NCBI RefSeq assembly: GCF_014839805.1
Contig: NC_051130.1
Location: forward strand, 8,618,001-8,682,000
Direction of reading: 5' to 3'
DNA from: Manduca sexta
Lineage: Eukaryota; Arthropoda; Insecta; Lepidoptera; Sphingidae
DNA length: 64,000 nucleotides
In this document: piece by piece, positions 63,201-64,000 of the stretch
Position numbering within the stretch: the stretch's first letter is position 1
Layout: each line of letters begins with the position of its first letter
The notes under the pieces: generated by a model
Seen by the model: the letters and a program-made list of their open reading frames with translations, nothing else
What the model was told of the DNA's origin: nothing
The model's database searches: none
Position numbers and translations under genes: made by a program

Positions 63201-64000
63201 TGCGTATAGGTATGTGTAACAAAGTTAACTATAGCACGGCGACGTGTACGGACTACCGTCGTCACGTCGCGTTGTCGACGTCGGGAAGCGAGTTTATTGG
63301 CACACCGAGATCGGCACAATACATGTCAATACTGCACATGCGACAAGCTTGGCGCTTAGACTCGTGTATTTCATGGAATACTGTTCTCCGCGTATTTGCA
63401 TGAGTGTGATTACATTAAATCAATAGATTTTTTTTTTCTAAATACGCTTTTTGTCTTTCACACTCATTTTGTCATTATAAATGTTCTTCTCTTTTCTTTT
63501 TTATTATCTTTCTCAAGACTATATGTATAGTGGTCCTCAGACATGCTCGTGTTTATAAATCCCCTGTAGGGGTTCGTTTGATATAGTTATAGGTATAGGT
63601 ATACCTTGTATCCACCACTCTTTAAGCCTCAGTTTACTTAAAATTTTAGGAGTATTATACAATTCAAAATTTTGTTTAGTAAGTATAAATTAAGTATTAC
63701 ATAGTAAAATTGAAATAACGGACCAGCAACTATTAGTATAATTGAGATAACAATAAAACGGCCTAAAGACAAGGTAAATAAACATTAAAGTTCAATTGAA
63801 ATTGTTATTAATTTACAAAGATCCTTTGTCAGAATATTAAAGCTTTGAATTTTAGTATACTGACTACGTCAAAAAGAAATTACTTATATTATTAAATATT
63901 GTTACCTACTTATTGAATATAACTTAATTTACATCGCATAGGTATTTATTAGTTGTCTATGCCACGATTTACTCATTGACATTTATATTTTAATTCGACA
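60276..64000. other. AT-rich noncoding DNA
   Basis: No gene or clear repeat seen. A small cluster of GATA-type motifs lies at 62236-62280. If the first-exon call at 56500 is right, this is its first intron. Confidence 0.4.

Overview
This is an AT-rich eukaryotic window with one confident protein-coding gene. Six 3' exons on the + strand (37392-41641) encode the C-terminal part of an ARID3-family DNA-binding protein, the orthologue of Drosophila retained/dead ringer. The organism is most likely a moth or butterfly. This rests on the repeat content: tRNA-derived SINEs with RNA polymerase III B boxes, LINE-like tails of a type common in Lepidoptera, and elements opening with a TACTAGC...GCCCGCG-type stretch and ending in (ACAG)n or (CAAA)n tracts. 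Short arthropod-style introns agree. The species cannot be told.

Layout. Positions 1 to about 37190 hold no exon I can support. They are AT-rich and dotted with SINEs and inverted-repeat elements, and are probably the long upstream intron or 5' flank of retained. Three GC/CpG-rich blocks (about 29065-29620, 31320-31640 and 32160-32510) stand out as possible regulatory DNA. A hAT-like MITE at 22725-23002 has a clean 8-bp target duplication, and a 759-bp interval at 34672-35430 is bounded by long inverted repeats. Positions 37392-41641 carry the retained exons, followed by a repeat-free 3' UTR ending near an AATAAA at 43202. The first intron of this set hides a degraded, frameshifted coding remnant on the opposite strand (38060-38417).

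From 43390 to 55830 the DNA is repeat-dense: foldback elements, a decayed Ty3/gypsy pol fragment (about 43985-44900, minus strand), TTAA-flanked MITEs, LINE-like tails (one split by a MITE), and a 20-bp perfect hairpin. About 56500-56781 looks like the promoter and noncoding first exon of a second + strand gene, ending at a consensus GTAAGT donor; its other exons would lie beyond the window. Positions 56782-64000 hold a 30-bp minisatellite, a SINE, and an element in which a unit of about 123 bp has expanded to six tandem copies.

The gene product is a nuclear transcription factor. The half of the ARID encoded here carries the helix-turn-helix core, and the downstream exons carry the REKLES region for self-association and partner binding. 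The ARID N-terminal exon is not visible, so the protein is incomplete at its start. Most other open frames are short chance frames or lie inside repeats. I see no CRISPR, no true tRNA or rRNA gene and no intact transposase.
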